The notes under the pieces: generated by a model
Databases searched by the model: none
Told to the model about the DNA's origin: nothing
Seen by the model: the letters and a program-made list of their open reading frames with translations, nothing else
NCBI RefSeq assembly: GCF_017916455.1
Contig: NZ_JAFMSY010000002.1
Coordinates: 1 to 64,000, forward strand
DNA: 64,000 bases
Origin: Nocardioides xinjiangensis
GTDB taxonomy: Bacteria > Actinomycetota > Actinomycetes > Propionibacteriales > Nocardioidaceae
Reading direction: 5' to 3'
Shown here: piece by piece, positions 10,549 through 19,793 of the stretch
How positions within the stretch are numbered: position 1 is the first letter of the stretch
How the letters are laid out: every line of letters starts with the position of its first letter
Made by a program: the position numbers and the translations under genes

Positions 10549-12996
10549 TCAGAGCCGGCGCGCCCTGAGGATGCGGCCGAGCACGAACGAGTTCGACCGC
10601 AGCTGGTTGCGCGCGTAGGCCATGAGCCGGGTGTCCTCGGCGGCTGCCTCGGCGGCGGCGAGGAAGTCCTCGTCGCCGGCACCGAGCGGGTACATCGCCC
10701 GGATGGTCAGGCCCTGGTTGAGCAGGCCGCCCTTGAGCGTGTGCAGCTCCTCGAGGTAGCGGTGCGCGAACGGCGCGAGCAGCTCGGCCTGGCGCGGGCG
10801 CCAGAACGTCGAGCCGAGCACGAGCGTCTCGCGGCTGGCGGGCACGGCGTAGTCGACGAAGAACGCCCGCCACACCTCCTCCTTGGCCTCCACGCTCGGG
10901 TGCGCCGCGAGGACCGCCAGGCGGCGCATGCCGGCGTCGGGATCGGGGTCGGACTCGAGCAGCCGAGCCACCGCGTCCTCGTCGTAGTCACCGAGCTCGG
11001 AGCGCCGCACGGCCATCCGCCACGCGAGGTCGAGGTCGGTCGCCTGCTCCGCAGCGGCCTCGAGCACCGACCAGTGCGCCTCGGTGGACGCCGACGCGGC
11101 GAGCGTGCGCAGCGCGGCCTGCTTGGCGTCGGTCAGCTCCACGAGCCCGACGACGGCGTCAGCCAGGGTGCTGAGCAGGCCGGGGGACTCCGGGGCGGGC
11201 GCCCAGCGGTCCGCGACCTGCAGGGCCTGCGCGAGGAACGGCTCGACGAGCGCGGGGCTGGTCTCGGTGGACAGCGCACGGGTGAGCGAGGCGGCGACGT
11301 CGCGCGGCGCCACGTCGCCGAGCAGCAGGAGCTGCCCCGCCGTGGCCGCGACGAGCGCCCGGTCGAGCGGGTCCGCCAGCTGCTGCACCCGCTCGAGCAT
11401 CGCGGTCAGCGACGCGGGATCGGGCTTCACCGCGGCGAAGGTGTGGTCGCCGGCGTTCACCAGGCGAAGCCCCCCGGCGGGCAGGTCGACCGGGGTCCGC
11501 CGGCCCGCGACCTCGTGCGACGTGCGGCCCACGGGGACGAGGTCCTCGCCGGAGGTGTCGAACACGGCGACGTCGAGCCGGTGCGGGCGCGGCTCCTGGT
11601 CGTCGGCGGGCTCCACCACGAGCTCGTCGCCCACCAGCGAGATGACGTCGGTGCCCGCCTCGTCGAGCCACGCCCTCGTCCACGCGGACAGGTCGCGGCC
11701 GGCCGCGCGGGAGTAGCAGTCCATGAGGTCGTCGAGCCGGGTGTTGGCGTAGGCGTAGCGGCTGAAGTAGTCACGCAGGCCCTCCACGAAGGCCTCCTCG
11801 CCGATGTAGGCGACGAGCTGGTGCAGGACGCTCTGGCCCTTGACGTAGGTGATCGCGTCGAAGTTGGACATCGCGGCCGACACGTCCGGGACGTCGCTGC
11901 GGATGGGGTGCCGCGCCGGGCTCATGTCCATCTCGTACGCGGTGCGCTTGGACGCGGCGAGGAACGTCGCCCACTGCTCGGTGAACTCGGTCGCGCGGGC
12001 CATGCCCCAGTTGGCCGCCCACGACGCGAAGGCCTCGTTGAGCCAGAGGTCGTCCCACCACTGCATCGTCACCAGGTCGCCGAACCACATGTGGGCCATC
12101 TCGTGCAGGACGAACTCGGCGCGCACCGCACGCTGGGCGTGCGTCGGGGGAGTGCGGAACAGCTGGCCGTCGCCGTAGGTCACGCACCCCCAGTTCTCCA
12201 TCGCACCGCCGAGGTTGGGCACGAAGACCTGGTCGTAGCGCTCCTGGGGGAACGGGAAGCCGAAGCGCTCCCCGAAGAAGGCCAGGCCCTGCCGGGTCAG
12301 CGTCACGAGCTCGTCGACGTCGCGTTCCAGCACGGGCGCGAGCGACTGGCGGCAGTAGAACCCGAGGTCGTGGCCGTCGTGCCGTCGGCGCACCTCGTGG
12401 AAGGGACCGGCGTTGACCACGACGACGTACGTCGACAGGCGGGGGGTGTCGGGGAAGGTCCACACCCGCGCGTCGGCCGCGTCGGCGTCCTCGACCGACT
12501 CCGGCGCGCCGTTGGAGGTCACCAGCCACGACGAGGGGGCGGTGACGACGAAGCGGTGCGGCGCCTTGAGGTCGGGCTGGTCGAAGCACGCCCACACGCG
12601 CCGTGCCTCGTCGGGCTCGAGGCTGGTCCACACGTAGACCAGCTTGTCGGTGGGGTCGACCGTGCGGAGGATGCCCTCACCGGTGCCGGTGTTGGTGGTG
12701 CTGGCCTCGACGACCAGGACGTTGTCGGCCGACAGCGGGGGCAGCGGCAGGCGGCCGTCGGCGGCCGCGGAGACGTCGACCGGCTGACCATTGAGCGTCG
12801 CGCTCCTGACGTCCATGGCGACGTCGACGAAGGTCGTGGCGCCGGGCTCGGAGCAGGTGAAGGCGATCGTGCTCACCGACGACCACACCTCGTCCTCGAG
12901 CAGGCCGGTCATGTCGACGGCGATGTCGTAGCGCTGGACCTCGAGGAGCGAGGACCGCGCGGCGGCTTCGGACTTGGTGAGGGTCGACAACGTCAT
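10549..12996 (-). CDS. pepN: M1 family aminopeptidase N
   Basis: A zinc metallo-aminopeptidase (815 residues from the chosen start). The substrate motif GGAMENWG and zinc motif HEMAHMWFGD with the downstream Glu in LWLNEAF are intact; the C-terminal ~400 residues form the ERAP1-like helical domain. It trims N-terminal residues from cytosolic peptides. The ATG at 12996 is preferred over the one at 13023 because TACGGT lies exactly 7 nt upstream, the leaderless geometry. This gene is absent between pyrG and the NUDIX gene in M. tuberculosis. A paralogue lies at 50227-52665. Confidence 0.93.
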   Translation of the reverse strand: MTLSTLTKSEAAARSSLLEVQRYDIAVDMTGLLEDEVWSSVSTIAFTCSEPGATTFVDVAMDVRSATLNGQPVDVSAAADGRLPLPPLSADNVLVVEASTTNTGTGEGILRTVDPTDKLVYVWTSLEPDEARRVWACFDQPDLKAPHRFVVTAPSSWLVTSNGAPESVEDADAADARVWTFPDTPRLSTYVVVVNAGPFHEVRRRHDGHDLGFYCRQSLAPVLERDVDELVTLTRQGLAFFGERFGFPFPQERYDQVFVPNLGGAMENWGCVTYGDGQLFRTPPTHAQRAVRAEFVLHEMAHMWFGDLVTMQWWDDLWLNEAFASWAANWGMARATEFTEQWATFLAASKRTAYEMDMSPARHPIRSDVPDVSAAMSNFDAITYVKGQSVLHQLVAYIGEEAFVEGLRDYFSRYAYANTRLDDLMDCYSRAAGRDLSAWTRAWLDEAGTDVISLVGDELVVEPADDQEPRPHRLDVAVFDTSGEDLVPVGRTSHEVAGRRTPVDLPAGGLRLVNAGDHTFAAVKPDPASLTAMLERVQQLADPLDRALVAATAGQLLLLGDVAPRDVAASLTRALSTETSPALVEPFLAQALQVADRWAPAPESPGLLSTLADAVVGLVELTDAKQAALRTLAASASTEAHWSVLEAAAEQATDLDLAWRMAVRRSELGDYDEDAVARLLESDPDPDAGMRRLAVLAAHPSVEAKEEVWRAFFVDYAVPASRETLVLGSTFWRPRQAELLAPFAHRYLEELHTLKGGLLNQGLTIRAMYPLGAGDEDFLAAAEAAAEDTRLMAYARNQLRSNSFVLGRILRARRL

Positions 12997-13003
12997 AGGG
13001 GCG

Positions 13004-13033
13004 ACCGTACTCATCGTGTCCATTCGCTAGCGT
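13004..13033. promoter_or_regulatory. Back-to-back leaderless promoters of pepN and the NUDIX gene
   Basis: Minus-strand TACGGT (13004-13009) is 7 nt from the pepN ATG at 12996. Plus-strand TAGCGT (13028-13033) is 7 nt from the NUDIX ATG at 13041. The two predicted transcription starts are only ~44 bp apart, so each -35 region overlaps the other promoter's -10. Confidence 0.6.
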
Positions 13034-13040
13034 TCGAGGC

Positions 13041-13661
13041 ATGCCCGATGCGCACGAGGACCGCCCCGCCGCACCGATCGCCGACCGGCCGATGTCGTGG
13101 CCGGTCGTGTCCAGCCGCGACCTGCACCGCGACGACTGGGTCGTCGCCCTCCGGGAGGACCGGATCACCCGCCCCGGGCACTCCGAGCAGTTCACCCGGC
13201 TCAGCCTCGAGCACCCCGGCGCCGTCGTCGTCCTGGCGGTCGACGAGGAGGAGCGGGTGGTCTGCCTGCGGCAGTACCGCCACACCACCCAGCACGAGTT
13301 CGTCGAGCTCCCCGCCGGGCTGCGCGACGCCGGGGACGAGCCGGCCGTGGAGACGGCGAAGCGCGAGCTGCGCGAGGAGGTCGAGCTCGAGGCCGCGCAC
13401 TGGCGGCCGCTGCTGAGCACGTACGCCAGTGCCGGGATCACCGACGAGGTCCACGAGATCTTCCTCGCCCGTGGCCTCACCCACGCGCCGCGCGGGGACT
13501 TCGAGATGCGCCACGAGGAGGCCGAGATGGAGCACTTCTGGGTGCCCATGGCCGACCTGCTCGACGCCGTGCTGGAGGGCCGGGTGCGGCAGGGTCCGCT
13601 GGTGCAGGCGGTGCTCGCCTACGAGGTGCACCGGCAGCGCGGCACCCTGGAGGCGGGGTAG
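13041..13661 (+). CDS. NUDIX hydrolase, ADP-ribose pyrophosphatase type
   Basis: A 206-residue NUDIX protein. The NUDIX box reads from GLRDAGDEP through AKRELREEVEL, with the REXXEE core complete. The upstream VVCLRQYRHTTQHEFVELPAG is typical of the ADP-ribose/GDP-mannose pyrophosphatase subgroup. The M. tuberculosis equivalent by position is Rv1700, an ADP-ribose pyrophosphatase. The ATG at 13041 has a -10 element 7 nt before it and no Shine-Dalgarno, consistent with leaderless translation. Confidence 0.88.
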   Translation: MPDAHEDRPAAPIADRPMSWPVVSSRDLHRDDWVVALREDRITRPGHSEQFTRLSLEHPGAVVVLAVDEEERVVCLRQYRHTTQHEFVELPAGLRDAGDEPAVETAKRELREEVELEAAHWRPLLSTYASAGITDEVHEIFLARGLTHAPRGDFEMRHEEAEMEHFWVPMADLLDAVLEGRVRQGPLVQAVLAYEVHRQRGTLEAG

Positions 13662-13674
13662 GCGCCGCCGGGAG

Positions 13675-13680
13675 TAGTCT
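13675..13680 (+). promoter_or_regulatory. -10 element upstream of ald
   Basis: TAGTCT, a TANNNT match about 60 nt before the ald ATG. A leadered mRNA of ~50 nt would include the GAGGAG ribosome site just before 13740. Confidence 0.35.
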
Positions 13681-13739
13681 CGCTCCCGCTGTGAGGCGAG
13701 CCACACCGTGGTGGCCCCCTGACCCCTGAGGAGCAAGGC

Positions 13740-14855
13740 ATGAAGGTCGGCGTACCCAAGGAAGTCAAGAACCGCGAGTACCGCGTGGCCCTGACCCCCA
13801 TCGGCGTGCACGAGCTGGTCCAGCACGGTCACGAGGTGTTCGTGCAGGCGACGGCGGGCGCCGGCTCGCTCATCCCCGACGAGGAGTACGTCGCCGCGGG
13901 CGCCACGATGCTCGACACGGCCGACGACGTGTGGGGCACCGCCGACATGGTGCTGAAGGTCAAGGAGCCGATCGCCGAGGAGTACGACCGGATGCGGGAG
14001 GGCCAGACCCTCTTCACCTACCTCCACCTCGCCGCCGACAAGCCGCTGACCGAGGAGCTGATGGCGCGCAAGGTCACCGCCATCGCGTACGAGACCGTGC
14101 AGCTGCCCTCGGGCGGGCTGCCGCTGCTCTACCCGATGTCGGAGGTCGCCGGCTGCCTCGCGCCCCAGGTCGGCGCCCACGCCCTGCTCAAGGCCAACGG
14201 CGGCCGCGGCGTGCTGATGGGCGGCGTCGGCGGGGTCGCCAACGCCAAGGTCGTCATCATCGGAGCCGGTGTGTCGGGCCAGAACGCCGCCAACATCGCC
14301 CTCGGCATGGGCGCCGACGTGACCCTGCTCGACACCGACCTCGACAAGCTGCGCATGTCGTTCTGGCGCTACAACAACCGGGTGCACGGCCTGGCGTCGT
14401 CGAAGCTCGCCATCGAGCAGCAGGTCATGGAGGCCGACATGGTGATCGGCGCGGTGCTGATCCCGGGCGCGGCCGCGCCGAAGCTGGTCAGCAACGACCT
14501 CGTGTCGCGGATGAAGCCGGGCTCGGTGCTCGTCGACATCGCGATCGACCAGGGCGGCTGCTTCGAGGACTCCCACGCCACCACCCACGACGACCCGACC
14601 TACGAGGTCCACGACTCGGTGTTCTACTGCGTGGCCAACATGCCCGGGGCGGTGCCCAACACCTCGACGTACGCGCTCACGAACGCGACGCTGCCCTATG
14701 CCGTGGCGCTGGCCGACAAGGGCTGGGAGCAGGCGCTGCGCGACGACAGGAGCCTCGCGCTCGGCCTCAACACCCACGCGGGACAGCTGACCAACGCTCC
14801 CGTCGGCGAGGCGGTCGGCATCGAGTCGGTGGGCCTCGACACCGTCCTGGGCTGA
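13740..14855 (+). CDS. ald: Alanine dehydrogenase
   Basis: A 371-residue NAD-dependent L-alanine dehydrogenase (reversible oxidative deamination to pyruvate and ammonia). Diagnostic stretches are the N-terminal [20 protein letters not shown], the [14 protein letters not shown] block with the catalytic His, and the Rossmann motif [33 protein letters not shown] is the family C-terminal signature. A GAGGAG ribosome site lies ~9 nt before the ATG. Length is standard. It is inserted between the NUDIX and xerD genes relative to M. tuberculosis, with its own promoter, so it is probably regulated separately. xerD starts 8 bases after its stop. Confidence 0.96.
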   Translation: MKVGVPKEVKNREYRVALTPIGVHELVQHGHEVFVQATAGAGSLIPDEEYVAAGATMLDTADDVWGTADMVLKVKEPIAEEYDRMREGQTLFTYLHLAADKPLTEELMARKVTAIAYETVQLPSGGLPLLYPMSEVAGCLAPQVGAHALLKANGGRGVLMGGVGGVANAKVVIIGAGVSGQNAANIALGMGADVTLLDTDLDKLRMSFWRYNNRVHGLASSKLAIEQQVMEADMVIGAVLIPGAAAPKLVSNDLVSRMKPGSVLVDIAIDQGGCFEDSHATTHDDPTYEVHDSVFYCVANMPGAVPNTSTYALTNATLPYAVALADKGWEQALRDDRSLALGLNTHAGQLTNAPVGEAVGIESVGLDTVLG

Positions 14856-14862
14856 GCGCCGG

Positions 14863-15795
14863 ATGACCTCGGGGGTGGCGCTGGGCCGGGCCGTGCGCAC
14901 GTACCTCGACCACCTCGCGGTCGAGCGCGGCCTCGCTGCCAACACGCTCAGCTCCTACACCCGTGACCTCGGCCGCTACGCCGAGTTCCTGGCCTCCCAG
15001 GGGATCGACGACCTCGACGCGGTCAGCGAGGCGACGGTGGCGGCCTTCCTCGTGAGCCTGCGAGAGGGCGGCGAGGCACACCCGCCGCTGAGCGCGACGT
15101 CGGCCGCGCGGACGGTCGTGGCCGTACGAGGCTTCCACAAGTTCGCCGTGTCCGACGGCCTCGCCGCGGCCGACCCGGCTGCCGCGGTGAAGCCGCCGAC
15201 GCCGGCCAAGCGGCTTCCCAAGGCCCTGCCGCTCGCGGACGTCGAGGCGATCCTCGACGCGGCCGGGGCCCCGGACACGCCGCTCGCGCTGCGCGACCGG
15301 GCGCTGCTGGAGCTGCTCTACGGCACGGGCGCACGGATCTCCGAGGCGGTCGGCCTCGACGTCGACGACCTCGACCCGGTCGACGGCACCGTCCTGCTGA
15401 GCGGCAAGGGCGGCAAGGAGCGGCTCGTCCCGGTCGGCGGGTACGCCCGCGAGGCCGTGGCGGCGTACCTGACCCGCGCCCGCCCCGACCTCGTCGGGAC
15501 CGGCCGCGGGGGGCCGGCGATGTTCCTCAACTCGCGCGGCGGCCGGCTCTCGCGGCAGAGCGCCTGGGCGGTGCTGGTGAAGGCCGCCGAGCGGGCCGGC
15601 GTGACGGCGTCGGTGTCGCCCCACACGCTGCGCCACTCCTTCGCCACGCACCTCCTCGACGGTGGCGCGGACGTGCGCGTGGTGCAGGAGCTGCTCGGCC
15701 ACGCGTCGGTCACCACGACGCAGGTCTACACGCTGGTCACCGTCGACAACCTGCGGGAGGTCTTCGCGACGGCCCACCCGCGGGCGCAGGGGTGA
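14863..15795 (+). CDS. xerD: Tyrosine recombinase XerD
   Basis: A 310-residue site-specific tyrosine recombinase that resolves chromosome dimers at dif with XerC. It has an N-terminal SAM-like core-binding domain ([19 protein letters not shown]) and the catalytic set: Arg in [13 protein letters not shown], Lys in [29 protein letters not shown] with the Tyr nucleophile. The ATG at 14863 has a weak ribosome site; a GTG at 14875 is a possible alternative. Its place after the NUDIX gene matches Rv1700-Rv1701, so it is the housekeeping recombinase and not a mobile-element integrase. Confidence 0.93.
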   Translation: MTSGVALGRAVRTYLDHLAVERGLAANTLSSYTRDLGRYAEFLASQGIDDLDAVSEATVAAFLVSLREGGEAHPPLSATSAARTVVAVRGFHKFAVSDGLAAADPAAAVKPPTPAKRLPKALPLADVEAILDAAGAPDTPLALRDRALLELLYGTGARISEAVGLDVDDLDPVDGTVLLSGKGGKERLVPVGGYAREAVAAYLTRARPDLVGTGRGGPAMFLNSRGGRLSRQSAWAVLVKAAERAGVTASVSPHTLRHSFATHLLDGGADVRVVQELLGHASVTTTQVYTLVTVDNLREVFATAHPRAQG

Positions 15796-15883
15796 CCACC
15801 GCCCGGGCCCGCGGTCGTGGTCGTCGAGCCGGCGGTTGCGCGCCGCCTCCGCGCCTGGGACCGGCGGGTGGTTGGATCGACGC

Positions 15884-18484
15884 ATGCCGGCTGCAGCGCG
15901 CCTCGACACGAGGGTCCCCACAGGCGCCGACCCGGACGCGGTGTACGACGCCTTCACCGGCTGGGTGAGCGACCAGGGGCTCGACCTCTACCCGCACCAG
16001 GACGAGGCCGTGATCGAGCTGCTCGGCGGCAACCACGTGGTCCTGGCGACGCCGACCGGGTCCGGCAAGTCGCTGGTCGCCATCGGGGCGCACGTGGCCG
16101 CGATGGCCCGCGACGAGGTCAGCTTCTACACCGCCCCCATCAAGGCGCTGGTGAGCGAGAAGTTCTTCGCGCTCATCGAGGTCTTCGGGGCCGACAACGT
16201 CGGGATGCTCACCGGTGACGCCGCGGTCAACCCGGACGCCCCGATCATCTGCTGCACCGCGGAGGTGCTCGCCAACATCGCGCTGCGCGAGGGCCGCTCG
16301 GCCGACGTGGGGCTCGTCGTGATGGACGAGTTCCACTTCTACTCCGAGGGCGACCGCGGGTGGGCCTGGCAGGTGCCGCTGCTCGAGCTCGTGGACGCGC
16401 AGTTCCTGCTGATGTCGGCCACCCTGGGTGACGTCTCGTTCTTCATTGAGGACCTGTTGCGGCGCACGGGGCGGGACACCGCTGTCGTCGACGACGCCGA
16501 GCGCCCCGTGCCGTTGAGCTTCCGCTGGTCGATGGAGCCGCTGGACGACACCCTCGAGGAGCTCGTCGTCACGGGTCAGGACCCGGTCTACGTCGTGCAC
16601 TTCACGCAGGCGGCCGCGGTCGAGCACGCCACCAACCTCCTGCGGCACCCGCCTGCCAAGGTCGACAAGGACGCGATCGCCGAGCGGATCGGTGCGTTCC
16701 GCTTCGGTGCCGGCTTCGGCAAGACCCTGTCGCGGCTGGTGCGCAACGGGATCGGCGTCCACCACGCGGGCATGCTGCCGAAGTACCGCCGGCTGGTCGA
16801 GACGCTCGCCCAGGCCGGGCTGCTGCGGATCATCTGCGGCACCGACACGCTGGGGGTCGGCATCAACGTGCCGATCCGCACGGTGCTCTTCACCGGCCTC
16901 GCGAAGTTCGACGGGAACAGGCAGCGGGTGCTGCGGACGCGGGAGTTCCAGCAGATCGCCGGCCGGGCCGGGCGTGCCGGCTACGACACCGCGGGGTACG
17001 TCGTGGTCCAGGCGCCGGAGCACGTCATCGAGAACGAGCAGGCCAAGGCCAAGGCGGCGGCGCGTGTCGCGGCCGGGAGGAAGAAGTCCAAGGCGCAGCT
17101 CAAGAAGGCGCCCGAGGGCACGGTCGTGTGGACCGAGCAGACCTTCGACAAGCTGGTCGCCGGTGTGCCGGAGCGGTTGACGAGCCGGATGAAGGTGGAC
17201 AACGCGATGCTGGTCAACGTCGTCTCCCGCGAGGAGGACGCGTTCGCGGTGATGCGCCGGCTGACCACCGACAACCACGAGGACCCCCGCGGCCGCGCGC
17301 GCCTGGCCCGTCGCGCGCTGCGGCTCGCGCGGTCCCTCGTCCGCACCGGCATCATCACCCGCCTCGACGAGCCCGACGAGCACGGCCGGCGCTATGTGCT
17401 GACCCTCGACCTGCCCGAGGACTTCGCGCTCAACCAGCCGCTGGCGCACTTCGCGCTGGCCGCCTTCGACGTGCTCGACCCGGAGTCCGAGACGTACGGC
17501 CTCGACGTGGTCTCGGTGGTGGAGGCCGTCCTCGAGGCGCCGCGCCAGATCCTGATGGCCCAGCAGCACGCCGCCCGCGGCGCGGCGATCGCCGAGATGA
17601 AGGCCGACGGCCTCGAGTACGACGAACGGATGGCGCTGCTGGAGGAGATCACCTGGCCGCAGCCGCTGCGCGAGCTCCTCGAGGCCCTCTACGCCACCTA
17701 CCGCGAGACCCACCCGTGGCTTCCCGACGACGCCCTCGGGCCGAAGTCGGTCGTGCGCGAGATGTGGGAGGACGGCATGGGGTTCACCGACTTCGTCGGT
17801 CGCTACCAGCTGGCCCGCTCCGAGGGACTCGTGCTGCGCTACCTCACCGACGCCTACCGCACCCTGAGGCAGACGGTGCCGGAGGCGCACCGCTCACCCG
17901 AGGTCGACGACGTGATCGAGTGGCTGGGCGAGACCGTGCGGCAGACCGACTCCTCGCTGCTGGACGAGTGGGAGGCGTTGTCGGACCCCGACCACGCACC
18001 CAGTGCGGTCGCGCACCACGAGCCGCCGCCCCCGCCGCGGCCCCTCTCCCGGCAGGAGCGGCCCTTCCGCGTCATGCTCCGCAACGCGATGTGGGCGCGC
18101 GTCGAGGCCGTCGCACGCGACGACCTCGACGGGCTGGTCCGTCTCGAGCGCGCCGCTGCCGACCGCACCGACCCGCCTCGCCGGGTCGTCGTCGGCCGCT
18201 CCGTGTGGGACGCCGCCCTGGAGGACTACTACGCCGAGCACGACACGGTCCTGACCGACGCCGACGCCCGCGGCCCCGACCTGCTGGTCGTGGGGGAGGA
18301 GCGGACCGGCGAGGCCGTCGGCGCCGAGGACGGCACGACGGCGCGGCTGCGCGACGTACGCCAGACCCTCCACGACCCCGAGGGGCACCACGACTGGGTC
18401 ATCGAGGCCGTCGTCGACTGCGACGCGACCGACGAGGCCGGCGAGCTCGTGCTCGCGACGGTCGCCATGAGACGTCTCGGCTGA
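15884..18484 (+). CDS. DEAD/DEAH-box helicase with DUF3516 domain
   Basis: An 866-residue superfamily 2 helicase of the Ski2-like type found in actinobacteria. Motifs in order: LATPTGSGKSLVA (Walker A), TAPIKALVSEKF (Ia), MDEFHFY (DEFH box, motif II), LMSATLGD (III), VHHAGMLPKYRR, and QIAGRAGRAGYDT (VI). A basic linker follows (AAGRKKSKAQLKKAPEG), then the C-terminal DUF3516 region of ~400 residues. The ATG at 15884 gives a start ~50 residues before Walker A. The role is probably RNA or DNA remodelling; no substrate can be read from sequence. Confidence 0.88.
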   Translation: MPAAARLDTRVPTGADPDAVYDAFTGWVSDQGLDLYPHQDEAVIELLGGNHVVLATPTGSGKSLVAIGAHVAAMARDEVSFYTAPIKALVSEKFFALIEVFGADNVGMLTGDAAVNPDAPIICCTAEVLANIALREGRSADVGLVVMDEFHFYSEGDRGWAWQVPLLELVDAQFLLMSATLGDVSFFIEDLLRRTGRDTAVVDDAERPVPLSFRWSMEPLDDTLEELVVTGQDPVYVVHFTQAAAVEHATNLLRHPPAKVDKDAIAERIGAFRFGAGFGKTLSRLVRNGIGVHHAGMLPKYRRLVETLAQAGLLRIICGTDTLGVGINVPIRTVLFTGLAKFDGNRQRVLRTREFQQIAGRAGRAGYDTAGYVVVQAPEHVIENEQAKAKAAARVAAGRKKSKAQLKKAPEGTVVWTEQTFDKLVAGVPERLTSRMKVDNAMLVNVVSREEDAFAVMRRLTTDNHEDPRGRARLARRALRLARSLVRTGIITRLDEPDEHGRRYVLTLDLPEDFALNQPLAHFALAAFDVLDPESETYGLDVVSVVEAVLEAPRQILMAQQHAARGAAIAEMKADGLEYDERMALLEEITWPQPLRELLEALYATYRETHPWLPDDALGPKSVVREMWEDGMGFTDFVGRYQLARSEGLVLRYLTDAYRTLRQTVPEAHRSPEVDDVIEWLGETVRQTDSSLLDEWEALSDPDHAPSAVAHHEPPPPPRPLSRQERPFRVMLRNAMWARVEAVARDDLDGLVRLERAAADRTDPPRRVVVGRSVWDAALEDYYAEHDTVLTDADARGPDLLVVGEERTGEAVGAEDGTTARLRDVRQTLHDPEGHHDWVIEAVVDCDATDEAGELVLATVAMRRLG

Positions 18485-18577
18485 TCGCCACGCCGGGCGC
18501 CCCAGCCCTCTCTCCGCGCCGGTCCTCGGAGGTCCGACGTCCCCGATTTTGGGGGAGCGGAGGGCGGAACTGGGACG

Positions 18578-18583
18578 TAGCGT
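18578..18583 (+). promoter_or_regulatory. -10 element upstream of the duplicated-domain membrane protein
   Basis: TAGCGT matches TANNNT, about 35 nt before the ATG at 18618. A leadered transcript of ~30 nt would result. A C4/G4 hairpin-like stretch at ~18540-18556, which may end the helicase transcript, precedes it. Confidence 0.35.
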
Positions 18584-18617
18584 GCGAGGAGACGACCGCT
18601 CTCCGGGGGTGACAGGC

Positions 18618-19502
18618 ATGCGCGACGAGCAGGACGACCGCCAGCACGACGAGCAGGACGAGGTCTACGAGCACGACGAAGCGCGCGACCCCGACGAGGC
18701 CTACGACGGCGCCGGTGCGGACCCAGCCGGAGCGACGTCGTCCGACGAGTGGCGCGACGGCGACACGGCAGAGGACGGCTGGACTACTCCAGCCGGCGGC
18801 ACGAGCCGCGGGGCACTCGTCGCTGCGGGTCTCGTCGGCGTGGCCACCACCGTGGCCCTGGTGCTGATCTGGAGCGCCCTCACCGGAGGAAGCGACGACC
18901 CGGCGCCGACCGCGGACGCCGAGTCCGTGTCGGCGGAGGTCCAGGGAGAGGCTGAGGCGACCGATCCGACCGTCCGCACCGTCGCTACCCGGCTCTCGCG
19001 CTGCGTCAGTGCCGAGCAGTCGCTTCGCAACCCCCTCGAGGCGGCCCAGCCCGCGCTCGACCAGTGGGCCGTGCACGTCGGGGCGATGAACAAGCTGGTG
19101 CTCGGCGAGATCACCCTGCAGCAGGCTACGGAGTTCTGGGAGAGGACGCGGCTCGGCGCCCAACGACGCGTGCGAGCGTTCGACGCCGCCGTGGCAGAGG
19201 CGCGCCAAGAAGGCGTCGACTGCCCGACTCCCGGACTGCTGGCCCCCGGCGCCGAGGAGCTCCCGGGGTGTGCGCGGGACGTGCAGGCGGCGATGGACGC
19301 CCTCACCGCGGCCCAGGTGTCGGTCGGCACGTGGAGGGAGCACATCCACCACATGGACATGCTGCGCCTGGGCCAGCTGACCCCGGAGGAGGCCACCAGC
19401 ATGTGGCTGGACAGTTGGGAGCGGGGAGTGCGGGACCTCGACGCCTACGAGGCGGCCGTCGCGCGGGCGCTGCGGCTCGACGGGTGCACCCGGGTCAGCT
19501 GA
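18618..19502 (+). CDS. Membrane-anchored protein with two Cys-bounded repeat domains
   Basis: A 294-residue protein not recognised by name. Residues 1-62 are an acidic, Asp/Glu-rich cytosolic tail. Residues ~65-87 form one membrane helix (GALVAAGLVGVATTVALVLIW). The extracytoplasmic part holds two related units, each starting and ending with Cys: C129-C202 and C218-C290. They share the pattern W-x2-H-x3-M-x2-L-x-LG-x2-T-x3-AT-x2-W followed by a helix ending AAVAxA. The likeliest topology is N-in with two disulfide-stabilised helical domains outside. The ATG at 18618 was chosen over in-frame upstream starts because those read through the promoter region. Confidence 0.75.
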   Translation: MRDEQDDRQHDEQDEVYEHDEARDPDEAYDGAGADPAGATSSDEWRDGDTAEDGWTTPAGGTSRGALVAAGLVGVATTVALVLIWSALTGGSDDPAPTADAESVSAEVQGEAEATDPTVRTVATRLSRCVSAEQSLRNPLEAAQPALDQWAVHVGAMNKLVLGEITLQQATEFWERTRLGAQRRVRAFDAAVAEARQEGVDCPTPGLLAPGAEELPGCARDVQAAMDALTAAQVSVGTWREHIHHMDMLRLGQLTPEEATSMWLDSWERGVRDLDAYEAAVARALRLDGCTRVS

Positions 19503-19793
19503 CCGACTGCACCCCGCGGCGGCCCTCGGGGCCAGTCGTCTCGCGCGCGCACGTACCCGGCGCCGCCGCAGTGCGGTGTTCGCCGCTGCGCTGCGCTGCG
19601 CGTGCGGCGCTGCGCCCAGGTCCGGCCGGCCGTCGGGGCGGGACGAGAGGTGTGCGCCCACTCGGCCGCGCGCCCTGGAGCTGGCGCGAAATCGGTCGCG
19701 GAACTGTCGACGTGTCGACAAAGCCGGCGGCCCTCGGCATGGTCCAATCGGTGCCTGGAATCGATGCGTGCGCGAGCGCGAAGGAGCTGACAC
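19503..19793. other. 291-bp intergenic region before the parA-scp operon
   Basis: No gene is seen. The first half has a GC-rich run with repeated GCTGC units (~19590-19620) that can fold on itself and may terminate the upstream transcript. A 16-bp palindrome (19705-19720) lies ~75 bp before parA. An AGGAG ribosome site precedes the ATG at 19794. Confidence 0.6.
19705..19720. promoter_or_regulatory. Palindrome upstream of the parA-scpAB operon
   Basis: TGTCGAC (19705-19711) and GTCGACA (19714-19720) are perfect inverted arms with a 2-bp GT spacer. The position suits an operator or a dimeric DNA-binding site. No other copy was recognised in the window, and the responsible protein is unknown. 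Confidence 0.4.

Noticed and set aside
14863..15795. Tyrosine recombinase as an integrase of a mobile element
   Set aside because: Gene order and length match the housekeeping XerD (Rv1701 position), with no attachment repeats or cargo next to it.
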